Below are positions 1 through 11,482 of a stretch of 64,000 nucleotides of DNA, in pieces. Source of the stretch: Morella rubra (taxonomy: Eukaryota; Streptophyta; Magnoliopsida; Fagales; Myricaceae); contig CM025853.1 in the NCBI GenBank assembly GCA_003952965.2, forward strand, positions 25,479,808-25,543,807, written 5' to 3'. A program made the position numbers and the translations under genes. Positions within the stretch are counted from its first letter, which is position 1. Each line of letters opens with the position of its first letter. Below the pieces are notes generated by a model. The model ran no database searches and was not told the DNA's origin. It saw nothing but the letters and a program-made list of their open reading frames with translations.

Positions 1-978
1 CTCTGTGCCCTATGCCAACAGGGCCGGTGGAGAAGATACTATGAGTAGGAGGGCCGGATCAACATCAACCAGCCCAAAGTCCTCTACATGGGGAAGTGGG
101 GACATAGGTGGACCCTTGAGGTACCATTGGGACTCGTAACCCACGTATACCTCGAATGTATCCATGACGCAAGTCCATATCTTAACAACTAAGAAGTATG
201 AGTCAATGTCAAAAATCTGCTCGCTCATAAGCATCTTCATCTGTCAGGTCCGATGTCCACAACAGTATATTCAAAATATTAAACAAATAAAAGGGGTGAG
301 TCATACTGACTCAGTAAGGGGAAAAGGGAAACATGATACATAAGAATATAAAACAATAAGAAATCAAAGCAGTGGAGTAATCTGAAACAAACTCACATAA
401 AAACAAAAGAATGATGTATGAGTGATGCAATGCAGAATGATGCATTGTTTTCCAATCATTTCACTTTCTTTTTTTCTTTTTTCCGGTCGAATAGAGGTGT
501 CCTTACTGCGCTCTGTTTAACCCTCAAAGTAGGGGTTGTGCGTTATTCCTCTCCTCTATGACTGTCCCATGCCTCGGCACTAGGACCCAGTTAGGCATGC
601 ATTCTCAGTGGTGGCTTGCACTATCCAATGTGAACGGTACCGTCACCCGATCTCAGGACCACCTCTGGATATAGGTCCTTTCGGGTCATTACAGTGTTTC
701 TCATACCCATGAGATGATTATGCGATATGACACATCAGAAGCATATGAGATTCACAAACTTACATATGCTGAATATAAAATGCACAGATGCACTTTCTAA
801 TTTTACAAATTAAAGATATGGCACAAAACATACTTGAACTTTCAAATAGGTACATTATTAGTACGTACTAATTACTAATTACGTATTATTTTGTTCTAAT
901 TAATAGGACTTAAGACTTAGGCTAGTGTTTTATTATCCTTCCTTTGGATTATTTCTAAAAAAATTTAACACGTACTAA

Positions 979-1175
979 GGGTGTGTTTGAGTGTTAAAAT
1001 TTTGAGGATGTTAAAATTTTAAGGTATGAGTTTAGTGAAAAAGTAAAGAGAGATGTATTTTTTATATTTTTTGTAGTGAAAAGTAATGATTTGATGGAGA
1101 GAGAGAGATTATATGGGTAATTTTTTATTGTGTTAAAAATTTTAGAGGGTAAAATTATGGGTATCAAACACACCC
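979..1175. mobile_element. Tourist-like MITE (PIF/Harbinger)
   Basis: A 197-bp AT-rich element has a perfect 12-bp terminal inverted repeat (GGGTGTGTTTGA at the left, TCAAACACACCC at the right). It is flanked by the direct target duplication TAA at 976-978 and 1176-1178. This combination is diagnostic of Tourist-type MITEs mobilised by PIF/Harbinger transposases. It has no coding capacity. Confidence 0.85.
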
Positions 1176-2420
1176 TAAATTCCTTAGTAGTTGATGTTTA
1201 TTTAATAGCGTTATTCTTCTTTTATTGAATAGGCATATTGTTTAATTAATTAAATACCAATTATCTTTTTAAGTTCTATTTTTATTTTCCCTTATTAACG
1301 AAAGGTGGCCGGGCCTATTGGGCCCAATGATGGAGTGCCCCAATTTGATCAGATTTGGACCTCCTTGTTTAAAACTCAATTTTTATTTCATTTTAATTAA
1401 TAATTACTTAATGGACTAATTATGGCTCTTAATGAGACCTTATGATTTGGGCCTCAAATTTAATTGGTATTGAGCTCAAATTTTTACCCTAGGACCTCTA
1501 AAAAATGCTTAACACTGCCATGGGCCCATATTTTTTCGTTTGGACGTTTTTACCCCTGATTTTTACAGGAATCCCGAAACTACCCCTGGTGGCCTCTTTG
1601 GTCATTTCTACCCTTTTTACACATCTTTTTTCGGGTTTAGTCTAGAATGTCTCAGTGACCTACACTAATTTTATCAGGGCCTAAATAAATACATTTTTCA
1701 TCAAAAAGGTGCACTACTCAATCGGGTACCACAAGGATGATGAGAAATGGCTTGCATGTTATTTTTCTTTTCGTCTACAGCACACACACGAGATATCTAA
1801 CATATATGGGCACTTTCTTTTCACTAAAACCATGTCCTTACATATCAGTACTGAAACATATCATTAAAGAGAGAGAACAACTTAAAAACATCAATATTTT
1901 TCAAGTAAATGCAAAGAAGAACATGTAATGCATTTTCCTTTCTCCTTATGGCCAAACCATGGCCATCTTTTAATTCTTTCCAGCCAATTCAGTTATTGAC
2001 AGCGACTCATTAGCATATAACTTACCATTTGCACATTCCCAAAATTTTCATGTTAAGGCATTCATGCAAGATATAGGTGCATATAGTCATGAACAAACAA
2101 AAAGTTTCATCATCCATTACATGCAACCACAAAGATGCATCTTTTAAAAAAAAAACAAAAAAAAAAGATTTATAAAAATATATAATTAAAAAAAAAAAAA
2201 AAAGAGGTATAAATGTGTGTCATTTGCAACTATAGGGCAGTAGCATATTTCCACACAAAACAAGCCAAAAATCACATTTTCTCCCACAAAACCCTACATG
2301 CAACTATGTCCTTACCTTCTAATTTCGGTGGATATAGATTTCCAAAGAGACAAAACCCTAAAAGAAATGCAAAAGTTTAGGAAAGGAACAAAAACAAAAG
2401 CTGAAAACTCAAAAGCAAGG

Positions 2421-3279
2421 GGGGACAAGGTGCTGACCGAACCTCCTTTCCTCCTTCCCCCCCCCCCCCCACCTTTTTCTCTTCTTTCTTTTTCCTCTTC
2501 TTTCCTTCGGCTGCAACTCTCTCTTCTCTCCTTCGGTTCTTCTCTTTTCTCTTATGTCTCTCGCCTCCTCTCACTTTCGGGCAGATGAGTATTTTACTCA
2601 CAAGTCTCTATCTTCTCTTTTAGTCGACAAAACAAGGAGGAAAGCAAACTAAGATGAGCTCTCCGTCTCCTCCTCTATCCTCACACCCTACTTAGCTAGG
2701 CAATAATTAGAATCTCTCTACAAATCCATTTTACCCACAAATATTCAGCCACCGAACTACCCCATAGCCAACGCGTTCTTGCATGTAAAGAAGACAAAAA
2801 AAAAGGACCAATAAACAAGCACCATGCAGTCGGCTAAAGAAGAGAGAGAGACGGGGACAAGGTGCTGACCGAACCTCCTTTCCTCTCCTCCTCCCCCCCC
2901 CCCCCTTTTTCTCTTCTTTCTTTTTCCTCTTCTCGGCTGCAACTCTCTCTTCTTCTCCTTCGGTTCTTCTCTTTTCTCCTATGTCTCTCGCCTCCTCTCA
3001 CTTTCGGGCAAATGAGTGTTTCACTCACAAGTCTCTATCTTCTCTTTTAGTCGACAAAACAAGGAAGAAAGCAAACTAAGTTGAGCTCCTCGTCTCATCC
3101 TCTATCCTCACACCCTACTTAGCTAGGCAATCATTAGAATCTCTCTACAAATCCATTTTACCCACACATATTCAGCCACCGAACTACCCCATAGCCAATG
3201 TGTTCTTGCATGTAAAGAAGACAAAAAAAAAGGACCAATAAACAAGCACCATGCAGTCGGCTAAAAAGAGAGAGAGAGG
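2421..3279. repeat. 430-bp tandem duplication
   Basis: The block starting GGGGACAAGGTGCTGACCGA occurs at 2421-2852 and again at 2853-3279, head to tail. Both copies share a poly-C tract, a CT-rich stretch, a conserved middle ending in CACCATGCAGTCGGCTAAA, and a GA-rich end. A few substitutions and indels separate them. Several short frames cross it on both strands, but they are low-complexity Arg/Lys/Glu or Ser/Leu/Pro runs and not genes. Confidence 0.9.
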
Positions 3280-3839
3280 AGGAGTAAAAGCAACAAGAGA
3301 TAAGGTGGCATTAAATGCAAAATGCATGTTCAATTCAGCCAAGACATGTGTGCACTACAATTAAATGCAAGATAAAGATATAAATTAAGTGTAAGATTAA
3401 AAACAAATGAATTAAGAGCATAAATATACATTATAATTCGGTTATAACCTTAAGAGAATTAATTTAAATTGTTAATCAAGGATCATGAAACATGCTACTT
3501 ACTATGAATACAAAGCAAGAGATAAAATGAAAGATAAATATCACTTTGAAAGACTCTTTAATAAAATTAAATTTCCTAATGTAAATAGTGACAAAATATT
3601 CACAAGTATCGAGCTCAATAAGAAATAATATAAAAACAAATGCAACACCTAAATTTTCAAAATTAAGAAAATTAAAAATGTGCAAAGCGAGTATATTAAA
3701 AATAATGTAAGCTCAAGGAAGAAATAATTTAAATGAGAAAACTCTCATTAGCAATATCTATATATATTATATATAAGATATGTTTCAAACAGGTGAAAAA
3801 AAAAAAAAAAAACTAGGGTGGGGCGTTACAAATATGCAC

Positions 3840-5095
3840 TCAATCTCAGCTGAAATCATCTCTATAATTAATAAATCTCTCGCAATTTTTTCAATTTCAT
3901 TTTTTGGATAATGGGATATCTGAAGGTCTAACACGTCCCGCTCCAATGGTAGTGGAATCCGGTGACTGGGCTCGTAGAGGTGGCAGACTAGTGGGCTCAA
4001 AAAATAGCCCATAAAAGAGCTCCAGCAATTTTTCCATAGCTGGCTCTTCTTCATGGGTTCTGAATTGTTTTGAGCCCAGTGAGATAGAACGTAATTGCAA
4101 TATATAGGCCTTTTTTTTGTTATTATTGGGTTCCTTTTCCCAATTTTTTTTTTTTTTTTGTCTCCTTTGTCTTGTTAGGCGTTAGCTGAGAACGGATTAA
4201 TTCTGAACAAAGATAATCTGTTCAACGCTATGCAAAGGGACGATTACATTGATAGAAAGGAAGCTAATAGATTAATGGGCAGCAAATCAAGGACGACTGA
4301 GCTCAAATCTTGTCGTTTAATCAAGAACTCCAACCACTCTAAAATAGTTGTACAAATATAACCATCCAAAATTGGCCACGTTGGTTCTGCTCTCTCATGC
4401 AGCTCCACCATCGATCTCCTTCGTAGAAAAACCTCATCCATAACTCAATGAAAGCCCAGATGATCGGTCCCAATTTTCGAAGCCACTGAGTCTTGAAAAT
4501 GGCATCACACCTCTCAATGGCTAAGATGTAGAAGTCCTCCACAAACCTCTTCTCCTGTACCAACACCGGAACGTCCCGACACACCCTGCCGCTCACCATT
4601 CTCTCATTGTCGGCTACTGTGACTTGGAAATTGGTGATGTCATCCACCTCCAGTCCAATAACTCTAATTTATCATTCAAAAAATTGTGGGTGCTTCCAGA
4701 GTGAACCAAAATGGTGAGTACATGGCACCCAGTTTCCCTCGGATTCGCATCGTCTGACATGCCGTAATGCCAGTGAGAGCATTCAAACTGATTTCAGGTA
4801 TGACCTCATCTTCACTCTCCTTCATTCCCGACTCCTCCCCATCCTCTCCTTCAGTGCAAGGAATTCCCGCATTCAATGTAGAACAACCATTTGCATTTAT
4901 GTCCCACTGAGAATTTCTCGTCACAATTAAACCAGAGTCTTTTAGCTCGTATTTCGTTTATTTTCGCCGTGCAGAGGCGGCGAATTACGTGTTTTTTGGG
5001 GCCGCGACAAGCAGGAGATGGAAACAGTAGCGTTCCCGGCACACATGGTGCTCCTCCATGGATCTGAAATTGGGCCCCTTCAAAACTCGTTGGTT
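3840..5095 (-). pseudogene. Ty3/gypsy gag-pol remnant, copy A
   Basis: Broken minus-strand frames follow the gypsy order. A Gag zinc-knuckle region lies around 4850-5042 (FNCDEKFSVGHKCK), a retropepsin-like region around 4440-4920 (DNERMVSG, CDAIFKTQWL), and the beginning of reverse transcriptase at 3850-4100 (FEPTSLPPLRAQSPD, KNEIEKIARDLL). Frames change several times between these pieces. The first knuckle Cys is Trp (LWFNC), so zinc binding would be lost. The rest of reverse transcriptase, RNase H and integrase are missing; the next sequence to the left is the LTR-like repeat. A second copy of the same fragment lies at 33009-34385. Domain order and motifs make the family assignment firm; the exact lineage is not determined. 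Confidence 0.85.
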
Positions 5096-6239
5096 CTGGC
5101 TTTTCTAATGGAAGTGAAACCCATCATAAATGATCACTCCAACATCGTCCGAAACAAAGCTCTCTTCTCTGGCGTGTTCAATAACTCAATAGTTAAAAAT
5201 GCCAACTTTATTCTCGGACAAATTATAGGTGAAGTAAGTATGAATTTTATTACTCGTAAACAAATCCTATATGTAACTTATGTTCAAGTTGTAGATTCAA
5301 TTTGAGTGTCTAAGATTTATCTTGTGTTTGCAGCCTAATTACTGCGACTTCCCAGCCTAATTACTACGAGGTTCGTCTAAAACAGGTATACTAGATTAGT
5401 GTAACAATTTCGCTCGTTATACAATATATATATATATATTCTGTTATAGTTTCTTGTATTATTTGTGGCCATTTTAAACACATATAAATTACTTGTAGGG
5501 ATAGATATATTTTATTTGTGCTGTAATGGAGCAAGAGGAAGAAACAAGACGATAGTAAGAGTGGGTGAATGTTGCTATAAACTTCCTCTAATTTTCCTTA
5601 AAGTTACTTTTTATCTAGAGATATTCTTAGTTGGTACTTTTCTCGAGGGTTTTAATGTAGATGTTTATGGTTCGCGTATGAAAAAAAAAAAAACTCATGA
5701 GTGATTGTTAAGCTAGACCATCAGAGGAAAATATTTTTTGAAGATGAACAGAGAACAACGCAATGCAGCCAAAATAATGGCAAGTTGACTATCATTCCTT
5801 TTAAGAAAGAGCAATCATAACCGTAAGATGTGAGTAATTTGTGTGTTAGATTGGGAAGTGTACATTAAATATCATATGGGTAATGCATATTGCACCTAAT
5901 GTGACCAATGATGGTATAATTTCACTGCGAGTACAAAGAGTAAGAAATCAGTAAGTGGGTGTAAAGTGCCAAAGTACTCATAGTTGTATGGTATAGAATG
6001 TATTTATCTAAACAAAATTATTATATGTATGGGAAAATAATGTGTATCATGTCGAAATTATGAATTTCTCGTCTATGTTTCAAAGAATGCTGATATGTAA
6101 TCACTATAACTGAAAATTGGTTGAATATTAATCTTAAAAAATAAGTTAAGGTATTATTTTTTTTTCTCTTGAGCAATTAGTTTTAGAATATATGCACAAA
6201 TAAAAGATATAAGTATAGCTAGGTAGGAGGGAGAATACA
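5096..6239. repeat. AT-rich duplicated block (unit A)
   Basis: No gene is seen here. The block is shared with 34386-35484 (unit B) and, more divergently, with 51445-52880 (unit C). Common landmarks are TCTGGCGTGTTCAATAACTC, a short TA microsatellite near 5427, and TAGGAGGGAGAATACA near 6222. Because C carries it without the gypsy fragment, its left edge near 5095 marks a junction in the history of the units. Confidence 0.7.
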
Positions 6240-7682
6240 CCATTTAAAAATCATTCAAGCATATGTTCGAACGTGTATACTAAAACGCGTAGTTCAAGTA
6301 CGTTTGAACTTCTTAACAAATCGTCCTGATAGTATCTCCTAAATGGTTCGTTTGGTTTTACCGTTTGAGAGGTAAAATCAAAACGGTGCAGGTTAACTTA
6401 GTCTTGTCTGAACGGTAATAGAACGTTCGAACGTTGTAAACAAAATCAATTCGTAGGTGAGTCAACTCAGACATGAAAAACGTTACAAAACTCAAAACAA
6501 TCTAGATATACTTACCTAAACGCGTAAACAAATGCCCAAATACTCCACTATCTCATGAAACACAATTTCTCAAAATTTGAGGCCAAATGGACTATTAAAA
6601 ACATGCAAAAATCCAATATTTATCAAACTAATTTTTTTTTTTCAGAAAGCTAACTAAAAATACATATTTAAGCAGTTAAAAAATGTCACAAACTAATTTG
6701 GATTATGAGAATGTCAGTGACAATGTGGTTTGCTTTGAAAATGGGGCGGAAGTTGGAGGAGGATTGAAAGAGTTTTCCTGTGTTGGAGTGATTTTGTGAG
6801 AAATGAGACTTGGGCTCCATTTTCACGTTTTCAACGTGTCGTTTGACCGATATGGGCTGACACAACACCTCCTTATTCGTCAACTTAACCGCCCATTACC
6901 ATCTGAATTGTTCATGCTAGTGTTCAAATAGGAGGAGTGTAACGACTATCTCTACCCATACCATCCGAACGGAACATATAACGATTCAACAGTTTGCGCA
7001 TGAAAATTCATAAAGCTAGAGACTGTTCACATACTATCCAAACAGTATATGTTTTTGTTTCGACAGTTTGTGCATGAAATTTTATTAGCTCGCGACTGTT
7101 TGTTTATCATCCGAACGGTTATGCATACCGTTCGGACGGTTATAACGGTAAATGAGACGTGTTGACATGAAGTGCATTAATGGGCGGTAGGTATGCATCA
7201 CATTCAAACATTTCTTTCTTACGTCCAAATGATGTTTCTTTTTTGGGACAAAACGACTACGCGTCGCAGAAAATAACAGTCTGGTTTGAACATGATATTT
7301 CTTATGTCCAAACGGTTTCGTGTCGTGTCCCGAAAAGTAGCTACATCTTTCGAACGTTATAATGTTTGTTCGGACGGTAATTACAGGACAAAAACAACCA
7401 TCCAAAAGGTCAAAAAAAAATCGGACAAAAGTTTTCGTCGTAAAAAGTACATATATTTTTTCGTACGTCGTAAATCCATAGACATCCAACCCAAAAAATC
7501 GAGAATTTTTTTGGGATAAAAACTTCTATCGCAAAAAAAAAAAAAAAAAAAAAAAAAGTAAAAAATGATGGAATTATTTTCCTTCAAAAAATTAATTTGC
7601 CACATCCAAAAGAGTACTTTTTTGGAAGAATTTTTAGCGCCTAAAAAAAAAACCATCTTGAAAGATCAAATTTCTTGTAGTG
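6240..7682. mobile_element. CACTA/Spm-like terminal block (unit A)
   Basis: The block ends at 7671-7682 with TTTCTTGTAGTG, the reverse complement of CACTACAAGAAA, the usual plant CACTA terminus. Its interior carries many copies of a short palindromic motif related to CCGTTCGGACGG in both orientations (for example 7120-7140), resembling CACTA subterminal repeats. A poly-A/T hairpin region lies near 7530. The opposite terminus was not found, so this is probably a truncated or deleted derivative. Paralogous blocks lie at 35485-36961 (terminus mutated to TTTCTTGTATTG) and 26600-27335. Small open frames inside are not genes. Confidence 0.5.
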
Positions 7683-7739
7683 GTAGCAACACTTTATTTT
7701 ATGAATTTAATATCCTTTTGTTTCAAGTAATAGACAAAC

Positions 7740-8040
7740 AAGAAAGTAAAATCGTCTTCACCTTCGGTTTCAACTTGGACTCCCAATTAATATTCCCATG
7801 CTTGGCGAAAAGGCGCTTCACGATCGATAGGGTCCAACCCCATAGGGATCATATATACCTCAATATGTTGATACTCTCTCGTTCAAATTCTCTTAATTTC
7901 CATTGCTCTGCTGGGTCTACGTTCTCTAAGTCAAGCCTCTTCATGAGCTCTTTGAAGTCTTCCTCACTGTCCTTAAAATATTCTTGAATACATTGCTTCG
8001 ATTGTGCTTCTTCTCAATTGATGTCCTTGCAATCACACCA
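7740..8040 (-). pseudogene. PEARLI4-like domain fragment, copy A
   Basis: The minus strand encodes a degraded relative of the PEARLI4-like region found in the DC1 genes. The paralogous stretch in unit B (37030-37340) is more readable. Here the frame is interrupted, and only the part equivalent to the TSIE...IQEY...LREFE segment remains. No start codon, no DC1 part and no full domain are visible. It suggests that each ancestral unit had two related genes in tandem, of which this one decayed first. The plus-strand frame at 7565-7987 is the antisense shadow of this region. Confidence 0.5.
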
Positions 8041-9240
8041 GTGTTCTATAGCTAAAGTCATACTTTGAAATAAGATGCCTTGCCTTTCTTCTTAGCAATG
8101 ACTATCGTTGCCTATCTATTTCATGAGTTTATCCTTTAATTCACGAATGCTTCAAGTAATATCCACAGTTCTTAGTAACGCTAATATTGTTTGCTTTTCA
8201 AAAGAGATTCTTCCTTTCTTCTTCTCCATCATAATATATATTTTTGTTGCCTCAAAAGAGAATTGTCAGTCCTTTCCATTAGAAAGAAGAGAGAGGGTGG
8301 TGAAAAAGATCATTCTTAGTTTTTATGCAAGAAATTAAACTTCTACCTTCTTTGGTTTCTGCAATTTCTAATTGTGAGGTTGTAAATTGGGCTACAAAAG
8401 TTTTCACCTACCTGATCAAGCAAGCAGCGAAACCGATTGGGCTAGCACAAATAATAAAACGAGGAAAAAGTTATTCCCTCTCTTGTGCTCGTCAAACTCG
8501 TTGGCATCAAATATAGTCATATGATATGTTGTATACATGTCGAAACCTGATCGATCTTGATGTATCACTTTTAAGTGACTGGACTTACATCTAAGTAAAG
8601 GAAATTTTTTTGACAAAAAACCGAAAAAAAACCCAAGGATTGCTAGTAATCATATTGAAACCTAGGACCATTTTTTAGAAGGATGTAAAACCAAAGGAAA
8701 AAGTTGTTTAACCTTTTTTTTCATTTTCTATAATTTTGAAGACATAAAATCTAAATTCTAAGTAATAAATGTGCAAGCCGACCAAGTTAGCAATTAACTA
8801 GGGAATGTATCATTTACGTAACGAATTTAGTAAGCTAGCAATATAAGGAATTAATTAAATGGGGAAATCTTGATTTCCAGTAGCCCAAAAAAAAAAAAAA
8901 AAAAAACTAATTTATAATCTACTGTTAGATGGGCAGGGAGTTGGATTTGGACATAGGCATATAGTTTATATATATATCTTTTTACGATGAAATTTTTACT
9001 GGCGAAAATTCTCATAAAAAAGATCGTCTTTAAACCAAGCCTGAAAAATAAAGAGAATTAACAAAGGGAATAATAAAGATGAGATAAAAAACAATCAGCA
9101 CGACGAAAGAGATAATAAATGTTTTCATCTCTTATGAGTATGACATCTGACCTCCCACTTGGCCAATGTAATTATGTCAAACCAATTATTAGGACAAATA
9201 TGTATGCCAGAATAGACGCCGACTCATGCTCTGGGGATAA
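8041..9240. repeat. Duplicated non-coding block (unit A)
   Basis: No gene is recognised. The block is shared with 37330-38500 (unit B), and its right part with 27335-28368 (unit D). It contains one arm of the foldback element that is complete in D (right arm near 8620-8700 here), a poly-A tract near 8885, and the conserved end ATGCTCTGGGGATAACATC at 9223-9242. The matching site in D is where the hAT transposon inserted. Confidence 0.65.
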
Positions 9241-9299
9241 CATCAAAGGAGACCCTCACCTGCAAACGTCCATTTCACTAATAGGATGCTTATCATAAC

Positions 9300-11482
9300 T
9301 TCTAACCGTTTGTTGTAGAGCTTTCATCTCCCTTAACATAGCTTCTACTTTTGCACTCATTTCACTCTCTCGTTTTTTTGCTTCAAAACGGAAGTAAGAG
9401 CGGGTGACTTTGGTTAACCTGATCCACAAGAAACTCCACTTTGAAGCCTGCTTCCTGCAAACTTTTCAGGTTGCCCCACCAAACGCAAGTTTATCTTTAG
9501 AGATTTCGGCAACCAAGGTTTTGCACATCTTGTTCATAGTCCAGCACAAATGCGAAAGTAAAACGACTTCACCTTGTGCTTTAATTTAGACTCCCTACTA
9601 ACATCTCCATATTTGGCAAAAAGCCCCTTCAGGATAGGGGCCAGCCCCGAGGGAGCATATATCCCTCAACGTTGACAAAGTCTTTGAATTCCCATTGATT
9701 TTCCAAATCTGCTTGCCTCCTCATTTCATAAAACCCGTCTATAAGCTCTTTGACGAAGTACTCCTGGATATCATTGCTCCCATCGTTTTGATCCTCAATT
9801 GATGTCCCTAAAATCTTGCGATTCTTCCATCTTTGCGGTGTAAAACAGTTCTTTATCTCTTCTTTTTCATCTTTATCCATAGAACAAAGTATGTATACCA
9901 CGTCTTTTTCATCTTTATCTCTTCGTCTTCGTCGTCTTCCTCTTCGTCTTCGTCGTAGTAGTCGTGTTGGTCTAAAGAATCAGATATTTCCTTCTCTTCG
10001 TCTTCTCCGATTGTCATTGGCGCACCCACAATTCTCATGTCTACACCTCCGCGCTCTCCTTTGAGTAAGGATACAACCTTGCAAGCAATAATGTTGATTA
10101 AGATCAACAAATTAACAATTTTATCCAAATCCACTGTTCAGATAAATTTTGGAGTCTTTTAGGTCCATTCATGAGCAAGGAAAAGTATTATCATTTTCTC
10201 TATGGTATAGGGGAATGAATTAACACATAAGAGTATTTGTATAATTTCTAGGGGATATTCCTTCAGAAGACACCAAAGTCTGGTTGAACTACGAATTAAG
10301 CCCGGCCAAGAAGAATTCATAATTATATTTTTTCATTAGCAAAACTTAGAGACAGATGTTCAATCTGTAACCACTAGTTATACATACGTTATATTATCAT
10401 GATCGAAAAACAGTTATACGTATTATTCAAGAAAAGTTCAAATTAAAAGATATCGGTTCATGACATCAATGGTCGAACTCGAATGACATGCAGAAAAAGG
10501 CATCCGGTACTTTTCTTTCTTTTTATTTATAATGTGCTAGACTTGTATATTTCAAATTAATGTTAAGCAACATCTTGCTTTCTGAAAATGCTTTCATTTT
10601 ATCACAAAAAGTAAACTAAAAGCTGCATGTAACAAAATTAAAACCTTTATAATGAAGTAAATATTATCAAGGAAAAAAAAAAGAGCGAGAGTGGGCATAC
10701 CTCTGACATTACACAATGCACATGAGCAACAAATTTGCACTCTGAACAATAATAGACACAAACGCGAGGATCTCTCAATTCCTCGCAAGTGTTGCAGTAA
10801 TATTCGTCATCTGGATCATCATCTTCAACAATTGAATCCTCAAAAGTGAGACAATCTACCTGACTTTCATGTTTGATGGTATACGGTAGTGGACCACACA
10901 AAAGATGTATCTTGAAATGCACTCCACACATTGGAATCCAAACCCTGTGTAAAGCTTAATTCTTCGGGCAATGGCATTAATGGTGATTTGCAAATGCTAT
11001 CATAAGCACGCAGTTAATATCAGAGGGTAAGTACTCTACGAAACGAAGAAGGTGTAGGTGACCTTTGTACTTGATACCCTGTTTCAATGGGAAGCAGATT
11101 GAGCACATGTAGAAATGGCATTCGTCACAATGGAAATATTTCTAGTACTGCGATCCTGGTCACAGGAGTTGCATCTTGTTGAAGGAGGTCGTCTATCAAC
11201 CAATGTGAGACGGTGTCCAGGATGAAAAGGGTGTTCCAATATTTCTTGTGGCAGTGGCACGTCAGCACAAGATTCATGCAATTGATATCGCAATCATATA
11301 GCAGGAATAGAATGGACCTGATTCTCGTCCCTTTCTCTTGCATTGAACGCAACTATATTGCAAACGTTCGCCATCGCCAAATCCAGCCATGCGGATGAGA
11401 GAAATGTGAATATAATCTGTTCGGTCAGTAGGAGTAAAGGAATTTGATCATCAGGCCGTGTACTTATGGTTAACAACGCCAA
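9300..11482 (-). pseudogene. DC1 - TM - PEARLI4-like gene, copy A (disrupted)
   Basis: On the minus strand, DC1 (Cys/His-rich C1) zinc-binding modules lie at about 10700-11482. A splice donor GAG|GTATGC follows near 10698, and the second exon begins at 10133 (CAG|TGGATTTGG). It encodes a hydrophobic helix (LLILINIIACKVV), an acidic linker and a PEARLI4-like helical domain down to about 9300. Defects are a one-base loss in a C run near 9642 that truncates the tail, frameshifts in the DC1 part near 10945 and 11140-11350, and a GAC/GAA-type expansion at 9905-9965 giving an Asp/Glu-rich insert with a further frameshift. DC1 proteins are plant-specific relatives of C1 domains, several linked to stress or defence. 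PEARLI4-like regions are helical domains of unknown activity. The frame breaks make a functional product unlikely. Confidence 0.75.

Larger units (their letters stand above)
1..3830 (-). mobile_element. Probable long LTR of a Ty3/gypsy-type element (partial)
   Basis: Read on the minus strand, the right edge at 3813-3830 gives TGTAACGCCCCACCCTAG, a start typical of long plant chromovirus LTRs. Near the left edge, 292-320 holds a short imperfect palindrome (GGTGAGTCATACTGACTCAGTAAGG) of a kind I associate with these LTRs. No convincing gag or pol frame is present, and no second boundary or target duplication can be seen because the element would run past the left window edge. The right edge abuts the reverse-transcriptase end of an older gypsy remnant, so this element may have inserted into it. 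It contains a Tourist MITE and a tandem duplication. An unrelated repeat that happens to start with TGTAACGCCCC is possible. Confidence 0.42.

Noticed and set aside
1-240. The 76-residue minus-strand frame at the left edge as a gene
   Set aside because: It lies in probable LTR sequence, has no motif I recognise, and ends without any neighbouring pol or gag signal.
2298-3050. Several frames rich in Arg/Lys/Glu or Ser/Leu/Phe
   Set aside because: Both strands of a duplicated low-complexity CT-rich tract; no conserved domain.
7565-7987. A 140-residue plus-strand frame
   Set aside because: It runs antisense through the PEARLI4-like relic and a CACTA end, and shows no family motif.
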